From the NCBI GenBank assembly GCA_045660265.1, contig JAZRDM010000041.1, forward strand, positions 1-45,345: DNA of 45,345 bases, read 5' to 3'. Below the pieces are notes generated by a model. That model was given only the letters and a program-made list of their open reading frames with translations, ran no database searches and had not been told where the DNA came from. Below are positions 32,786 through 42,013 of this stretch, one piece after another. The translations under genes were made by a program, and so were the position numbers. This DNA is from Scatosoma sp045660265 (GTDB taxonomy: Bacteria > Bacillota > Clostridia > Christensenellales > Borkfalkiaceae). Position 1 is the first letter of the stretch; every line of letters begins with the position of its first letter.

Positions 32786-33961
32786 TTACAATTTTCGCAA
32801 GGTTTGCATCACGTACTCGCCAAACTGTTTACAAGTTGCGCCGTCGCTTCTGCCGGTAATTACATATTTTTTCTCTTCAAACGAGCAAATATCGAGCGCC
32901 CGTTCTAATTTATCCGCTCTATCCTGCAAGCCGATATGCGATAAAAGCATAACGCACGCGCGGAGCATAGAGCAAGGATCGGCATACTGCGCTCTGCCTT
33001 CCTTAACCATTCTCGGTGCAGACCCGTGAATTGCTTCAAACATTGCGTATTTTTTACCGATATTCGCGCAGCCTGCCGTACCGACACCGCCTTGGAATTC
33101 CGCCGCTTCGTCCGAAATGATATCCCCGTATAAGTTAGGCAACAAAAGCACTTGAAAATCTTTACGGCGCTTTTTATCAACAAGCTTTGCCGTCATAATA
33201 TCTGCATACCATTCGTCCGTTGTAATCTCAGGATATAAGTCCGCTACCTTATGGCAATCTTCTAAAAAGTTTCCGTCTGTCGTTTTAATAACGTTGGCTT
33301 TGGTAACCAGCGACACTCTCTTCAAGCCATTCTTTTGCGCATAATCGTATGCAAGACGCGCAATTCGATCAGAGCCTTGTTTGGTCGTAATCGTGAAATC
33401 TACCGCCAAATCATCCGTTACGTTAAAACCTGAAGAACCAACGGCATAACCGCCTTCGGTATTTTCTCTAAAAATCGTCCAGTTAATACCTTCTTCAGGC
33501 ACTTTGACAGGACGGATATTCGCAAACAAATCCAACGCCTTTCTCATTGCTACGTTTGCCGATTCGATATTGGGCATACCGTCCCCTTTTTGCGGAGTCG
33601 TCGTAGGACCTTTTAAAATGATATGACAGCTCTTTAACGCCGCCATAACGTCATCTGGAATCCCTTTGTTGTGCGCGATTCTGTTCTCGATGGTAAGCCC
33701 TTCAATGTCAATGAACTCAACCCTGCCCCCTTCCTTTAAGTCGGAAAGAATAAATTCAAGCACTGTTCTCGCCTCTGCGGTAATGATGGGACCAATGCCG
33801 TCGCCGCCGCAAACGCCAATTTTTAAAACGTCTAAATTTTGATAATCGACAAAACCGCCTTGCGCTTTCATATCTTCAACGCGTGCAAGCTGTTTTTCTA
33901 AAATTTTACGAAACTTTTCACACGCTTCGTTTAAGTTTTTTTCGTATGCTTCCATGTTCAT
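32786..33961 (-). CDS. NAD-type isocitrate dehydrogenase (isocitrate/isopropylmalate family)
   Basis: A 391-aa beta-decarboxylating dehydrogenase. CGGDGIGPIITAEA, the substrate loop NIESANVAMRKALDLFANIRPVK, RENTEGGYAVG, TKANVIKTTDG, NLYGDIISDEAAEFQGGVGTAG and EAIHGSAPRM are the family motifs. The position right after aconitase and Re-citrate synthase makes isocitrate the likely substrate, giving 2-oxoglutarate; leuB is elsewhere (40399). The N-terminal helix of about 40 residues (EAYEKNLNEACEKFRKILEK) is longer than in LeuB. The KEGGRVEF stretch is encoded by a copy of the dispersed repeat at 33717-33737. Twelve nt separate it from aconitase. Confidence 0.92.
   Translation of the reverse strand: MNMEAYEKNLNEACEKFRKILEKQLARVEDMKAQGGFVDYQNLDVLKIGVCGGDGIGPIITAEARTVLEFILSDLKEGGRVEFIDIEGLTIENRIAHNKGIPDDVMAALKSCHIILKGPTTTPQKGDGMPNIESANVAMRKALDLFANIRPVKVPEEGINWTIFRENTEGGYAVGSSGFNVTDDLAVDFTITTKQGSDRIARLAYDYAQKNGLKRVSLVTKANVIKTTDGNFLEDCHKVADLYPEITTDEWYADIMTAKLVDKKRRKDFQVLLLPNLYGDIISDEAAEFQGGVGTAGCANIGKKYAMFEAIHGSAPRMVKEGRAQYADPCSMLRACVMLLSHIGLQDRADKLERALDICSFEEKKYVITGRSDGATCKQFGEYVMQTLRKL
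33717..33737 (-). repeat. Dispersed G-rich repeat inside the isocitrate dehydrogenase gene
   Basis: Its 33718-33737 part, CAACCCTGCCCCCTTCCTTT, is identical over 20 nt to 18809-18828 in the unrelated YfhO-like gene. Confidence 0.85.
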
Positions 33962-33973
33962 ATTCTCACCTAA

Positions 33974-35905
33974 TTAACTATTGTTTTTCGTGTAATTGAG
34001 TAATCCGCCCGCCAACAAAATTTCGCGTTGTCGCGTTGTCAATGACAGCGATAAAGGTACGCTAATACCCTTCGTTTTATTTTCAAGGGTCATCACCGAT
34101 TTGTTTTTCAACGCCGAAGCAAACCCCTTTATTTCTATTTCGTCGCCTTCGTCCATCTTGTCGTAATCTTCCGTGTTAACAAGCGTAAGAGGCACAATTC
34201 CAAAATTGATTAAGTTTGCCGCGTGTATTCTTGCAAAGCTTTTTGCCACCACTGCTTTAATTCCCAAATACATAGGTACAAGCGCCGCGTGTTCACGCGA
34301 AGAACCTTGTCCATAGTTTACGCCGCCTAAAATAACGCCGCCGCCCATTTTCTTGGCGCGTGCAGGGAAATCCTCGTCGCAAACGGTAAAACAAAATTCC
34401 GAAAGCTTAGGCACGTTCGAACGATAGGGCAATACCTTCGTCCCTGCCGGCATAATATGGTCGGTTGTAATGTCGTTTCCAACCTTTAAAATAAGCGAGC
34501 AGCTTAAATCCGTTTCAGGTTCCTTTCCAATGGGGATAGGTTTAATGTTCGGTCCTCTTTCCACTTGAATGTCCCCTGCTTGCTCTATGCTTGCAGGAAG
34601 TTCGATAAGATTATCGTTAATTTTAAACGTGTCAGGCAAAGAGATTGCAGGCGCAGTTCCAAACGTTGTCGGATCGGTAAACACCCCCGTAATTGCAGAA
34701 ACCGCCGCCGTTTCAGGAGAAACAAGATAAACGCTTGCGTCTTTTGTTCCGCTGCGCGCAAGGAAATTTCGATTAAACGTACGTAAGCTTATCCCTGCGG
34801 ATTGCGGAGAAAAGCCCATCCCAATACAAGGTCCGCACGCACATTCGAGAATGCGCGCACCCGCGTCGATTAAGTCTTTTAACGCGCCGCATTCGGCAAG
34901 CATTGTATAAACCTGTTTCGAGCCAGGCGAGATAGATAAACTTACGTCGGGATGTACCGTTTTTCCTTTCAAAATCGCCGCAACCGTCAACAAATCAAAC
35001 ATAGATGAATTCGTACAAGATCCGATACAAACTTGATTGATTTTCATTCCCGAAAGCGTGGAAACTTCCTTTACGTTATCAGGGCTATGCGGACAAGCCG
35101 CCAAAGGCTTTAAGGAAGATAAATCTACCGTATATTCCGCGTCATAGACGGCATCCATGTCTGCGTTGAGCGGCATATAAACCTCTTCTCTTCCCTCTGC
35201 CTTTAAAAATGCTTTCGTTATTTCATCCGAAGGGAAAATGGACGTTGTCGCCCCTAATTCCGCGCCCATATTGGTAATGGTTGCACGCTGAGGAACAGAC
35301 AACGTTTTCACGCCTTCACCGCCATATTCGACAATGGTGCCCACGCCGCCTTTTACAGAAAGTAAACGCAATACTTCCAAAATAACGTCTTTCGCACTTA
35401 CGTAGTTAGAAAGCTTTCCAACCAAGTTTATTTTTATCATTTTCGGCATGGTAATATAATACGTTCCGCCGCCCATTGCCACCGCAACGTCTAAACCGCC
35501 AGCGCCAAATGCCAACATTCCCATACCGCCAGCCGTCGGCGTGTGTGAATCCGAACCAATCAACGTCTTACCCGGAACAGCAAAACGCTCTAAATGAACT
35601 TGATGGCAAATGCCGTTTCCTGGACGCGAAAACCGCAGCCCGTGCTTTTTGGCTACCGTTTGAATATAACGGTGGTCATCCGCATTTTCAAACCCAGCTT
35701 GCAATGTATTATGGTCGATATAAGCCACTGAAAGCTCCGTTTTTACCCGTTCTATGCCCATGGCTTCAAATTGCAAATACGCCATAGTCCCCGTCGCGTC
35801 TTGCGTAAGCGTTTGGTCAATTTTTAAGCCGATTTCTTTTCCGGCGATCATTTCCCCGCTTACTAAGTGCGTTTTGATTATTTTTTGTGAAATGGTATAC
35901 CCCAT
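33974..35905 (-). CDS. acn: Aconitate hydratase
   Basis: A 643-aa aconitase interconverting citrate and isocitrate through a [4Fe-4S] cluster. GSDSHTPTAGGMGMLAFGAGG, IGSCTNSSMFDLL and ILECACGPCIGMGFSPQSAG supply the active site and the three cluster Cys; the C-terminal swivel domain has GGVNYGQGSSREHAALVP. The length is that of the shorter, mitochondrial-like bacterial type. It lies between Re-citrate synthase (16 nt upstream) and isocitrate dehydrogenase in one operon, so it works in 2-oxoglutarate supply. AGGAG precedes the ATG. Confidence 0.95.
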   Translation of the reverse strand: MGYTISQKIIKTHLVSGEMIAGKEIGLKIDQTLTQDATGTMAYLQFEAMGIERVKTELSVAYIDHNTLQAGFENADDHRYIQTVAKKHGLRFSRPGNGICHQVHLERFAVPGKTLIGSDSHTPTAGGMGMLAFGAGGLDVAVAMGGGTYYITMPKMIKINLVGKLSNYVSAKDVILEVLRLLSVKGGVGTIVEYGGEGVKTLSVPQRATITNMGAELGATTSIFPSDEITKAFLKAEGREEVYMPLNADMDAVYDAEYTVDLSSLKPLAACPHSPDNVKEVSTLSGMKINQVCIGSCTNSSMFDLLTVAAILKGKTVHPDVSLSISPGSKQVYTMLAECGALKDLIDAGARILECACGPCIGMGFSPQSAGISLRTFNRNFLARSGTKDASVYLVSPETAAVSAITGVFTDPTTFGTAPAISLPDTFKINDNLIELPASIEQAGDIQVERGPNIKPIPIGKEPETDLSCSLILKVGNDITTDHIMPAGTKVLPYRSNVPKLSEFCFTVCDEDFPARAKKMGGGVILGGVNYGQGSSREHAALVPMYLGIKAVVAKSFARIHAANLINFGIVPLTLVNTEDYDKMDEGDEIEIKGFASALKNKSVMTLENKTKGISVPLSLSLTTRQREILLAGGLLNYTKNNS

Positions 35906-35921
35906 ATTCCTCTCCTATCGT

Positions 35922-37307
35922 TTATAACAATTTGTTAACGCAACGTGGGTCATTTGACAATTCCTTAATCATATCCAACAATTCGTCTTCACCCATAATC
36001 GTTGTTCTGCCATCAGCATACAACTCGTCAATTTTCGATTTCATTTCAACTACCAACCAATCCTGCTTGCCAATCGCATTTTCGCCCTTTAACTTAAAAT
36101 GCATATTCAGCCAGTAGGCAATCCCTGCCAAGCCCGACGTGTTGCTAATCGATACTGCCGCGGGACGATTGAGAATTTTCTCCGTGTCGAAAATGTTATA
36201 AATTTCGTTATCCTTCATCATGCCGTCTGCATGAATACCCGCACGCGTTAAATTAAACGCGTCGCCGACAAACGGAGTCATAGGAGGAATATCATATCCC
36301 ATTTCCGTTTTAAAGTATTCTGCGATTTCCGTAATCACCGTCGTATCCATACCGTCCAACGTACCCTGTAAGGACGCATATTGCATTACCATTGCTTCCA
36401 ACGGCACGTTGCCCGTACGTTCGCCGATCCCCAACAACGAGCAGTTTACCCCCGAAGCGCCGTACAGCCATGCGCTCACCGCGTTTGCAACGCCCATATA
36501 GAAATCGTTATGTCCGTGCCACTCAAGCATTTCCGAAGTAACGTCCGAATAATGATGCAAACCGTAAATAAGCCCGGGTACGCTTCTGGGGGGAGCCGCA
36601 CCTGCAAACGGCACGCCGTAGCCCATTGTATCGCACATACGGATTTTAACGGGAATATTCGCTTGACGGGAAAGCTCCATCAACTCATTTACAAAAGGAA
36701 CAACAAAGCCGTACAAATCCGCACGCGTCAAATCTTCCAAATGACAGCGCGGTCTAATCCCAGCGTTAAACGCGTCTTTCACTACCCCTAAATAATGGTC
36801 GAACGCCTGTTTTCTCGTCATGTTAAGCTTTTTGAAAATATGGTAATCTGAACAGCTGACCAAAATACCCGTTTCTTTAATACCGATATTATGCACCAGC
36901 TCGAAATCTTCCTTTTTTGCGCGAATCCACGTCGTAATTTCAGGGAATTCATAACCCAGCGCCATACATTCTTCCAACGCACGTCTATCCTTTTGTGTAT
37001 AGACGAAAAATTCGCTTTGACGAATAATCCCCTTAGGTCCGCCCAAACGATTCAACATTTTATACAAATCGACAATTTGCTTTTCCGTATAAGGCGCGCG
37101 CGACTGCTGGCCATCTCGAAAAGTAGTATCCGTAATCCAAATATTCTCGGGCATATCGAGCGGCACACGACGGTGGTTAAACGACGTTTTAGGAACTTCG
37201 TCATAAGGATAAATGTCGCGATACAAATTAGGGGTTGCTACGTCTTGCAAGGAATATTTATATTGGTCTTGCTCTAACAAATTGCTGTGTTTGTTCTTTT
37301 CTATCAT
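35922..37307 (-). CDS. Re-type citrate synthase (isopropylmalate-synthase-like)
   Basis: A 461-aa protein of the DRE-TIM metallolyase superfamily. WITDTTFRDGQQSRAPYTEKQ is the family signature with the metal-binding Asp, EWHGHNDFYMGVANA holds the metal-binding His pair and NCSLLGIGERTGNVPLEA follows. The long N-terminus and the AAPPRSVPGLIYGLHHYSD segment match the clostridial Re-citrate synthase rather than LeuA or homocitrate synthase. With the aconitase and isocitrate dehydrogenase that follow it gives the oxidative branch from acetyl-CoA and oxaloacetate to 2-oxoglutarate. Homocitrate synthase is the main alternative. Behind a consensus promoter. Confidence 0.88.
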   Translation of the reverse strand: MIEKNKHSNLLEQDQYKYSLQDVATPNLYRDIYPYDEVPKTSFNHRRVPLDMPENIWITDTTFRDGQQSRAPYTEKQIVDLYKMLNRLGGPKGIIRQSEFFVYTQKDRRALEECMALGYEFPEITTWIRAKKEDFELVHNIGIKETGILVSCSDYHIFKKLNMTRKQAFDHYLGVVKDAFNAGIRPRCHLEDLTRADLYGFVVPFVNELMELSRQANIPVKIRMCDTMGYGVPFAGAAPPRSVPGLIYGLHHYSDVTSEMLEWHGHNDFYMGVANAVSAWLYGASGVNCSLLGIGERTGNVPLEAMVMQYASLQGTLDGMDTTVITEIAEYFKTEMGYDIPPMTPFVGDAFNLTRAGIHADGMMKDNEIYNIFDTEKILNRPAAVSISNTSGLAGIAYWLNMHFKLKGENAIGKQDWLVVEMKSKIDELYADGRTTIMGEDELLDMIKELSNDPRCVNKLL

Positions 37308-37332
37308 GTTCTTATTCCTTATTTTTTATTTC

Positions 37333-37402
37333 GATTGAATATATGTTTTCAATCAAAAAAATTGATTTATATGATTATACTGAAAAAGCGTGTATTTGTC
37401 AA
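37333..37402 (-). promoter_or_regulatory. Promoter of the citrate operon and leader dyad
   Basis: Minus strand TTGACA (37402-37397), 17 nt, TATAAT (37379-37374). Downstream in the leader GATTGAA-N8-TTCAATC (37354-37333) forms a dyad that may be an operator or hairpin. From 37403 to 37518 the sequence is AT-rich without a gene. Confidence 0.75.
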
Positions 37403-37514
37403 CGATTTACATACCTAAAAAAAATAAAAGTTATTAAGTTTTAAGAAATATTTATTTTATAAATATTTTTTAAGGGTATTTTTCTTGTCTAAATACATCT
37501 ATTTTTTACACATT

Positions 37515-37551
37515 AAAAAAGGCAGCTATGCTTTCAACGCATACCTGCCCC
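37515..37551 (-). terminator. Terminator of the ilv-leu block, built from the G-rich repeat
   Basis: On the minus strand GGCAGGTATGC pairs with GCATAGCTGCC (one mismatch, 7-nt loop) followed by T6. The arm and loop, TCAACGCATACCTGCCCC (37534-37551 on the plus strand), match the dispersed repeat. Confidence 0.85.
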
Positions 37552-37567
37552 TTACATACATACTGTT

Positions 37568-37948
37568 TTATAAAGTTGCAATCACTTCTACTTCCACTAA
37601 CGCGCCTTTGGGAAGATCTTTTACCGCCACGCACGAACGAGCGGGCTTTTCGGTAAAATATTTCGCGTAAACAGCGTTAAAAGCTGCAAAGTCGGACATA
37701 TTTGCAAGGAAACACGTAGTCTTTACCGCCTTTGCAAACGAACTCCCTGCCGCTTCTAATACTGCCGCCAAGTTTTGCATAACACGCTCGGTTTGCTGCG
37801 TAATATCCTCGCCGACCATCTCCCCGCTAACAGGGTCAAGCGGGATTTGACCCGACGTGAAAAGCATATTACCGAAAATAATCGCTTGCGAATAAGGTCC
37901 AATTGCCGACGGCGCATTCGCCGTACTTACTTTTTTAAGCTCTGCCAT
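37568..37948 (-). CDS. ridA: RidA family imine/enamine deaminase
   Basis: A 126-aa protein from ATG 37948 (MAELKKVSTANAPSAIGPYSQA), with AGAGGTG 6 nt upstream; a GTG at 37957 is too close to the ribosome site. GPYSQAI, LFTSGQIPLDPVSGEMV, NLAAVLEAAGSSF, VKTTCFLANMSDF and the end RSCVAVKDLPKGALVEVEV, with the active-site Arg, are all typical. RidA hydrolyses reactive enamines and imines released by PLP enzymes such as threonine deaminase, whose gene lies 12 nt upstream, so the pairing makes sense. Last gene before the repeat-type terminator. Confidence 0.95.
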   Translation of the reverse strand: MAELKKVSTANAPSAIGPYSQAIIFGNMLFTSGQIPLDPVSGEMVGEDITQQTERVMQNLAAVLEAAGSSFAKAVKTTCFLANMSDFAAFNAVYAKYFTEKPARSCVAVKDLPKGALVEVEVIATL

Positions 37949-37960
37949 ATCATTCACCTC

Positions 37961-39154
37961 TTATACAAGTTTTAAATCTGCGTCAAGCAACGCTTGTTTG
38001 ATTTTTTGAATATGTTCGAAATTTCTCGTTTCCAACGTAATCCGCAAATAGCACCCATTGACGTCAGAGCCTTCATTCGCTCTTTCGTGGTGTACAGATG
38101 TTACGTTACCGCCCGCCGCCGCTATTAACGACGCTACCTTTTCTAACTGACCAGGCTTATCTACAAGCTCTACCGTTAATTGACAGCTTCTGCCAGACAT
38201 CAGCAACCCACGCTTGATTACGCGTGATAAAATAGTTACGTCAATATTCCCGCCGGAAAGCACACAGACCACTTTTTTGCCTTGTAAATCCAGTTTTTTA
38301 AACATAGCCGCCGCAACCGCAACCGCGCCTGCGCCTTCGGTAACTAATTTTTGCTTTTCCATCAACGCTAAAATTGCCGCCGAAATTTCATCATCCGTAA
38401 CCGTAACGATTTCATCCACGTATTTTTCGCAAAGCTCATACGTGAGCGTACCAGGCTTTTTCACCGCAATACCGTCCGCTATTGTAGAAACGGATTTTAA
38501 TTCTTCAATTTGATGGTCGGCAATAGAATTTTTCATAGACGGAGCGCCAGACGCCTCTACGCCGTACACTTTAATGGACGGGTTTAACGTTTTCAAGGTG
38601 TACGCAATCCCGCCGATTAAGCCACCGCCGCCGATAGGCACAATGACAGCATCCATATCAGGAATTTGTTCAGCAAGTTCTAAAGCAATTGTGCCTTGTC
38701 CTGCTACTACATCCTCGTCGTCAAACGGATGCACAAAAGTATACCCTAATTCATCACGCAAAGAAAGTGCTTTTTGATAGGCGTCATCATAGACCCCTTC
38801 TACCAAACAAACCTCCGCACCGTAACTTTTTGTCGCTTCTACTTTAGAGATAGGTGCGCCGTCAGGCAAACAAATCACCGACTTAATCCCGCTCTTTTGC
38901 GCGGCAAGCGCAACGCCTTGCGCGTGGTTTCCAGCAGAGCAAGCCACTACCCCTCTCGCTTTTTCTTCCTTTGTTAAACGGGTCATTTTGTAATACGCGC
39001 CACGCACTTTAAACGAGCCTGTAATTTGCAAATTCTCCGTTTTTAAATACAAATCCGTCCCTTCGCAAAGGTTAGGCGCATGAATTACGTCCGTACGGCG
39101 CACAACCCCTTTTAATACGTTATTCGCGCGATATACGTTATCAATCGTCAACAT
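37961..39154 (-). CDS. ilvA: Threonine ammonia-lyase with ACT domain
   Basis: A 397-aa PLP enzyme converting threonine to 2-oxobutyrate for isoleucine. TENLQITGSFKVRGAYYK holds the PLP Lys, CSAGNHAQGVA and VPIGGGGLIGG are the cofactor loops and ELVDKPGQLEKVASLIAAAGGNV starts a single C-terminal ACT domain (about residues 325-397). It is the short form (about 400 aa) rather than the 500-aa IlvA with two regulatory units, so it could also be called tdcB-like; the ilv-leu context favours biosynthesis. It lies 46 nt behind the DUF815 gene. Confidence 0.92.
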   Translation of the reverse strand: MLTIDNVYRANNVLKGVVRRTDVIHAPNLCEGTDLYLKTENLQITGSFKVRGAYYKMTRLTKEEKARGVVACSAGNHAQGVALAAQKSGIKSVICLPDGAPISKVEATKSYGAEVCLVEGVYDDAYQKALSLRDELGYTFVHPFDDEDVVAGQGTIALELAEQIPDMDAVIVPIGGGGLIGGIAYTLKTLNPSIKVYGVEASGAPSMKNSIADHQIEELKSVSTIADGIAVKKPGTLTYELCEKYVDEIVTVTDDEISAAILALMEKQKLVTEGAGAVAVAAAMFKKLDLQGKKVVCVLSGGNIDVTILSRVIKRGLLMSGRSCQLTVELVDKPGQLEKVASLIAAAGGNVTSVHHERANEGSDVNGCYLRITLETRNFEHIQKIKQALLDADLKLV

Positions 39155-39200
39155 AATACTTTCTCCGTGTGTTTATTCAACTCATACCTGGGTACTTGGT

Positions 39201-40391
39201 TTAACGCAATAAGCTTTCAATAAACTGTTGTGCACAGCGTGCCGAACGATTGCCTTTCTTTAAAGCAAACGCCTCTGCCTGCACGTCGAGTTGTTCTTCT
39301 TTTAATCGTATTTTATATTGTTTTGCCAAGGAATGTACAATGTCTAAGTACAGTTTTTTATTCGGTTTGCTATACAAAACCACCAAACCAAATCTCTCAG
39401 ACAAAGACAACGTTTCTTGCATTGTATCGTTTACGTGCACGTCGTCGCCGTCTCTATCGGCAAAACTTTCTTTGATGATGTGGCGTCTGTTGCTCGTCGC
39501 ATAAATCACGGCATTATCCGCTTTTGCGCTTGCCGAGCCTTCCAACGCCGCTTTAAGCATACTGAAGTTATCATCACTGCGGTTAAACGCCAAATCGTCG
39601 ATAAAGATGATGAATTTCAAGGGATTTTCGCTAATTTTTCCCATAACGTAAGGAAGCAACGAAAGTTGATCTTTTCTTAATTCAATCAAACGAACGCCCT
39701 TTTCAAAAAACTCATTCGCCACCGCTTTGACCGTAGAAGATTTACCCGTACCAGCGTCCCCACAAAGCAAGGTATTTGCCGCAGGACGACCTTCCACAAA
39801 CGCCAGCGTATTTTCCACCACTTTTCCGCGCTCTTCTTCATAGCCGATAAACGATTGCATCCCGATTTTATCTGCACTGACAATCGCTTCAATCTTTTTA
39901 TCGTCTGACACACGGAACATACCATAGGATGCAAAAATACCATAACCGTACTTATCAATTTTCGCCACTCTTTCTTCGTACGCACTACCCATGGCTTTGA
40001 TGAACGAGCCAAACGGCGCAATATCCGTTTTGGCTACATCCATATCTTCCGCAAAATCATCCGCCGTTAACGCTGCAAAATCAGAGAAAATTTGCAGTTC
40101 GCGTCTTGTCGATTTTACGACATGCGCGTCGACTTCTTTGTTTTTTGCGCGATTTTTGATGTATACGTTTTCATCTTCAAAGACAAGTCTTGACACAAAT
40201 TCGGTAAGCGAAGTCCCGCTTTTATAAATTTCTGCAACAAACTTGGCATAGGCTTTCATCTTTTTGCAAAGCTCGCCCTCAGCGCACAAGCAGTATTCTT
40301 CAAACGCTTGAAAAAGCGCATGCTCCGTTACTTGATGAAACACGCTAACCGAACAGATTTGAACGTAAATTTTTTGTATTTTCGTATTCAT
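39201..40391 (-). CDS. DUF815-type AAA+ ATPase
   Basis: A 396-aa soluble protein from ATG 40391 (MNTKIQKIYVQI), with AAGGTG just upstream and the leuB stop 7 nt away. TLLCGDAGTGKSSTVKAVANEF (about 205-226) is Walker A, KFIIFIDDLAF Walker B, VIYATSNRRHII sensor 1 and KKGNRSARCAQQFIESLL the sensor-2 end. The N-terminal half is helical and specific to the family. The substrate is unknown. Its place inside the leu-ilv transcript is not an obvious part of branched-chain synthesis and may just be co-transcription. Confidence 0.88.
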   Translation of the reverse strand: MNTKIQKIYVQICSVSVFHQVTEHALFQAFEEYCLCAEGELCKKMKAYAKFVAEIYKSGTSLTEFVSRLVFEDENVYIKNRAKNKEVDAHVVKSTRRELQIFSDFAALTADDFAEDMDVAKTDIAPFGSFIKAMGSAYEERVAKIDKYGYGIFASYGMFRVSDDKKIEAIVSADKIGMQSFIGYEEERGKVVENTLAFVEGRPAANTLLCGDAGTGKSSTVKAVANEFFEKGVRLIELRKDQLSLLPYVMGKISENPLKFIIFIDDLAFNRSDDNFSMLKAALEGSASAKADNAVIYATSNRRHIIKESFADRDGDDVHVNDTMQETLSLSERFGLVVLYSKPNKKLYLDIVHSLAKQYKIRLKEEQLDVQAEAFALKKGNRSARCAQQFIESLLR

Positions 40392-40398
40392 AAACACC

Positions 40399-41466
40399 TT
40401 ACATTCTTGCAATAATTTCCTTCGTCATTTGCGCCGAACCAATCGCTTCGCCCCCACGCGCTATATCCGCCGTACGCAATCCGTCTTCTAATACTTTATC
40501 CACAGCATTGACAATCGCTTCGGATTCTTCTTTCAAATCAAAAGCGTACAACAGCATCATTGCCGCCGATAAGATAGTTGCGATAGGATTTGCTTTTCCC
40601 TGTCCTGCAATATCGGGTGCAGAGCCGTGAATCGGCTCGTATAACCCTCTCTTCGTCTTACCCAACGACGCCGACGGCAAAAGCCCGATAGAACCGGTAA
40701 TTTGCGACGCTTCGTCGGATAAAATATCGCCAAACATATTGCTGGTAACAATCACGTCAAACTGCGCAGGATTACGCACCAACTGCATTGCCGCGTTATC
40801 CACCAACATATCGTTGCACGCAACGTCAGGATATAACTCTGCTTGTTCGTGCACAATTTTTCTCCAAAGTCTCGACGTTTCCAAAACGTTTGCCTTGTCA
40901 ATGCTCGTCAGCTTTTTGCTGCGTTTTTGAGCCGCTTCAAACGCCGCCTTTACAATCCGCTCGATTTCCATACGGCTGTACGATTCGGTATCATACGCCT
41001 CTTCACCGTACTTTCCTTCGCGCATACCGCGTTCACCGAAATAAATCCCGCCCGTCAATTCGCGGACAATCATAATATCAAAGCCTTTTTCTACGATATC
41101 TTCACGCAAAGGGCACTCCGCTTTTAATGCCGAATACAGCTTCGCAGGACGCAGGTTGGTGTACAACTCCATTGCCGCGCGAATACCTAAAAGCGCTTTT
41201 TCCGGTCGAAGATGCCCCGGTAAAGAATCCCATTTCGGTCCGCCTACCGCGCCAAGCAAAACGCTATCGCTGTTTAAACAACCTTCTACCGTTTCCTTAG
41301 GCAACGGCTCTCCCGTGGCGTCAATCGCCGCGCCACCGATTAAATAAGGAGTAAATACAAACTCGTGCCCATATTTTTTAGCAACCGCCTGCAATACTTC
41401 CACCGCGCATTCCACAATTTCAGGGCCGATACCGTCCCCTTTTAATAATCCTATATTATATTTCAT
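40399..41466 (-). CDS. leuB: 3-isopropylmalate dehydrogenase
   Basis: A 355-aa NAD enzyme of leucine synthesis that oxidises and decarboxylates 3-isopropylmalate. Start is ATG 41466 (MKYNIGLLKGDGIGPEIV), with GAGGTG 9 nt upstream. LLGAVGGPKWD, the LeuB-type loop LLGIRAAMELYTNLRPAK, VRELTGGIYFGERG, DKANVLETSRLWR, DNAAMQLVRNPAQFDV and EPIHGSAPDIAGQGKANP are all diagnostic. It follows leuD and precedes the DUF815 gene. Confidence 0.96.
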   Translation of the reverse strand: MKYNIGLLKGDGIGPEIVECAVEVLQAVAKKYGHEFVFTPYLIGGAAIDATGEPLPKETVEGCLNSDSVLLGAVGGPKWDSLPGHLRPEKALLGIRAAMELYTNLRPAKLYSALKAECPLREDIVEKGFDIMIVRELTGGIYFGERGMREGKYGEEAYDTESYSRMEIERIVKAAFEAAQKRSKKLTSIDKANVLETSRLWRKIVHEQAELYPDVACNDMLVDNAAMQLVRNPAQFDVIVTSNMFGDILSDEASQITGSIGLLPSASLGKTKRGLYEPIHGSAPDIAGQGKANPIATILSAAMMLLYAFDLKEESEAIVNAVDKVLEDGLRTADIARGGEAIGSAQMTKEIIARM

Positions 41467-41508
41467 ACTCTCATTCACCTCGTACATGGGTGGGTGGTTT
41501 TATAACGA

Positions 41509-42003
41509 TTACTTAATAACACCCTTTTTGATCGATTCTACCAAACCGCCGTTTTCAATAATATTTTGAATAAAGAGCGGGAAAGGCTTTGTCGAAAAGC
41601 TTTGTCCCGTTGTACGATTATAAATAACGCCCTCATCCAAATCAGCTTCTATTTTATCCCCGTCGGCAATACCATCCACCGCTTCATCGCACTCAATAAT
41701 CGCCAAACCGATATTGATGGCATTACGATAGAAAATACGCGCAAAGCTTCTGGCGATTACCAAAGAAATACCGCTTTCCTTAATTGCAATCGGCGCATGC
41801 TCTCTCGACGAACCGCAACCGAAATTATATCCAGCCACCATCACGTCGCCCGCTTGCACTCTGTCTTGAAAGCTTTTATCCAAGTCTTCCATACAATGCG
41901 ACGCAAGCTCTTTTTTATCGCTTGTATTTAAATATCTTGCAGGAATAATAACGTCCGTATCAACGTTATCCCCGTATTTAATGCTTTTTCCAATAAATTT
42001 CAT
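41509..42003 (-). CDS. leuD: 3-isopropylmalate dehydratase small subunit
   Basis: A 164-aa swivel-domain subunit that works with LeuC to isomerise isopropylmalate. YGDNVDTDVIIPARYL and NFGCGSSREHAPIAIKESG are the signature motifs, and ARSFARIFYRNAINIGL follows. Length is that of the short, archaeal/clostridial form. It lies 10 nt behind leuC and 42 nt before leuB. Confidence 0.96.
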   Translation of the reverse strand: MKFIGKSIKYGDNVDTDVIIPARYLNTSDKKELASHCMEDLDKSFQDRVQAGDVMVAGYNFGCGSSREHAPIAIKESGISLVIARSFARIFYRNAINIGLAIIECDEAVDGIADGDKIEADLDEGVIYNRTTGQSFSTKPFPLFIQNIIENGGLVESIKKGVIK

Positions 42004-42013
42004 ACGACACCTC

